Shown piece after piece: positions 13,873 to 14,965 of a DNA stretch of 14,965 bases (the first letter of the stretch is position 1; each line of letters starts with the position of its first letter). The stretch is from DASVHF01 sp036382695 (GTDB lineage Bacteria > Patescibacteriota > Microgenomatia > Woykebacterales > RBG-16-39-9b), in the NCBI GenBank assembly GCA_036382695.1, contig DASVHF010000009.1, positions 1 to 14,965 of the forward strand. The letters are read 5' to 3'. A program made the position numbers and the translations under genes. The notes beneath the pieces were generated by a model. That model was not told where the DNA came from. It worked only from the letters and a program-made list of their open reading frames with translations, and did no database searches.

Positions 13873-13881
13873 AAGGAGGTG
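13873..13881 (+). promoter_or_regulatory. Full-length Shine-Dalgarno sequence in a hairpin loop
   Basis: AAGGAGGTG is complementary over nine bases to CACCTCCTT at the 16S 3' end in this window (365-373), five bases before the ATG. GTGC (13869-13872) and GCAC (13881-13884) flank it and could form a small stem presenting the site in the loop. Confidence 0.8.
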
Positions 13882-13886
13882 CACGC

Positions 13887-14965
13887 ATGACAACCGTGCT
13901 GGCTATAGTAGCCACAGTTGCCACCCTGATAGGCCTCTACCGCGCTTTGAGCGCCAAGAAGTTGAGGCCAATAGTCGAGTCCGGGGTAGTGGTCGTCGCC
14001 GTCTTCGCCGCCGCCCTCCTCCTTTCTTCTGGGGGAATGCAGGGACCGGGCGTCCACGACAGCGCCTCGGTAAGCGGAGCGGAGGGGGAATACTCCTCCG
14101 AAAACGGTTACGCAGTAGCGGAGCTGGCGCCAAATCCAGACGGCTCCGTCTCCTTCGAAGGCCGTGTGCTTGACAGGGAGACACAAGAGCCGTTGGCCTA
14201 CGCCCAAGTTCTAGCAATCCAGTATCGGCATCCGCAGGACCAACCGATGGTGGCTACATTCAGTAGCCCAGGTGTCCCGCTGGTTTTGCCGACAACTTCG
14301 AGCGACGCACCGATTGGGAACAGCCGCCTTGACGTGCTGACCACTGACGAGAATGGCTCCTACAGCATAGAGGTGGGCCAGTACGAGCAGGTCCAGTTTT
14401 ACGCAGCGTCCTCAGGTCACTGGGGCCAGGACACAGCGATTCTACTGGCTAACGGCCGTCAGCAGGTTGACATTTATCCTGCTGCATTGGATCAACCTGC
14501 GCCGATCCCGGTTCACGATGGTGCCTACATCGTTGACGAGGGGTTCCAAAACACCCAAAACAACCAGGCGCTTTCGAGCTTTGACCAACTACGGGCTCGA
14601 GCGGCAGCGGCGTTGAGGTGTCAGGGCTTCGATGTTACAACTGAAGATATCACCAACATCGAGGATCTGGATGATCTCACGGGGGTGTTCAAGACTCACG
14701 TCTTGCTGCGCTCCGACGACTGCGGATCGGTGGAGGCGAGAACCATCGACTACACCGATCGTCCTACTGACTCCAAGCTGGTTACGACGAGCAAGGGGAC
14801 CTTCACCCTCGTCGACGCCTGTGCCAACCTGGTCATACCTACTCCCGAAGGATTCCTTAAGATCTTCAAGTTCGAGGATCTCAACGGGAACGGTAGGTTC
14901 GATGCTGGAGAGCCAGGCCTTCCTGGATTTGAGTTCCGGATCATCGGCGAAGGTGAGGACTTCAC
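13887..14965 (+). CDS. Membrane-anchored multidomain surface protein, N-terminal part
   Basis: The frame is open from ATG 13887 to the window edge (359 codons, incomplete). Two hydrophobic segments, about residues 3-20 (VLAIVATVATLIGLY) and 34-49 (VVVVAVFAAALLLSS), suggest export and membrane anchoring. Then comes a carboxypeptidase-regulatory-like beta-sandwich (about 90-170: SVSFEGRVLDRETQEPLAYAQV, then TTDENGSYSIEV). A middle region with two or three cysteines follows (RCQGF, DDCG, DACAN). The visible end is the start of an SdrD_B/Cna-B-like domain with a probable calcium loop (DLNGNGRFDAGEPG near 337-350). Such modules are common in adhesins and stalk-like surface proteins. Codon use is far more G+C-rich than in the upstream genes; 13981-14040 has 41 G or C in 60. 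Function of the whole cannot be named. Confidence 0.85.
   Translation, partial: MTTVLAIVATVATLIGLYRALSAKKLRPIVESGVVVVAVFAAALLLSSGGMQGPGVHDSASVSGAEGEYSSENGYAVAELAPNPDGSVSFEGRVLDRETQEPLAYAQVLAIQYRHPQDQPMVATFSSPGVPLVLPTTSSDAPIGNSRLDVLTTDENGSYSIEVGQYEQVQFYAASSGHWGQDTAILLANGRQQVDIYPAALDQPAPIPVHDGAYIVDEGFQNTQNNQALSSFDQLRARAAAALRCQGFDVTTEDITNIEDLDDLTGVFKTHVLLRSDDCGSVEARTIDYTDRPTDSKLVTTSKGTFTLVDACANLVIPTPEGFLKIFKFEDLNGNGRFDAGEPGLPGFEFRIIGEGEDF

Noticed and set aside
13866..14217. Minus- and plus-strand frames over the start of the surface protein gene
   Set aside because: They are shadows of the G+C-rich frame that starts at 13887, which has a full ribosome binding site, membrane segments and recognisable domains.

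Overview
The window looks like a chromosomal segment of a small-genome bacterium, most likely of the Candidate Phyla Radiation (Patescibacteria). The reasons are a heavily remodelled 23S rRNA (an insertion in helix 25 and a trimmed L1 stalk), several genes whose start codon lies about 10 nt after a -10 box, and small isolated housekeeping genes. TGA is used as a stop codon, so the recoded CPR lineages are excluded. The finer lineage cannot be read from this piece. No mobile-element genes and no CRISPR array were seen.

Layout. 1-374 is the 3' end of 16S rRNA. 375-2322 is a greatly enlarged 16S-23S spacer. It keeps the classical spacer tRNAs, Ile(GAU) at 1181-1256 and Ala(UGC) at 2069-2146, but also holds an intrinsic terminator, a NUDIX hydrolase gene, two tRNA half-genes flanking tRNA-Ile, a MazG-like pyrophosphohydrolase gene and a consensus promoter. 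The ribosomal locus is therefore probably at least two transcription units: 16S, then tRNA-Ala/23S/5S from the promoter at 1751-1779. 23S runs about 2323-5368 and 5S 5547-5661.

5958-6359 is a small gene of unknown function. It is followed by rpsA (S1, four S1 domains) overlapping clpC (AAA+ unfoldase), then radA (DNA repair ATPase) and a YacL-like membrane PIN-TRAM protein. The order clpC-radA-yacL is that of Firmicutes such as Bacillus, without disA between radA and yacL. 12575-13886 is 1.3 kb without a convincing gene, dense in RNA-like hairpins, including a candidate 0.2 kb structured RNA. From 13887 a G+C-rich gene for a membrane-anchored, probably surface-exposed, multidomain protein runs off the right edge.

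The most unusual signal is a family of degenerate palindromic arrays with an exact 7-nt period (2153-2215, 2255-2318, 2931-2993, 5458-5538, half an array at 10194-10221). They sit in both rRNA spacers, inside the 23S gene itself and over the radA promoter. A second signal is the palindrome CCCGATTTAATCGGG, present at three different helix tips of 16S and 23S rRNA. A third is a recurring structured element (1898-1956, 13297-13344, 13432-13482).
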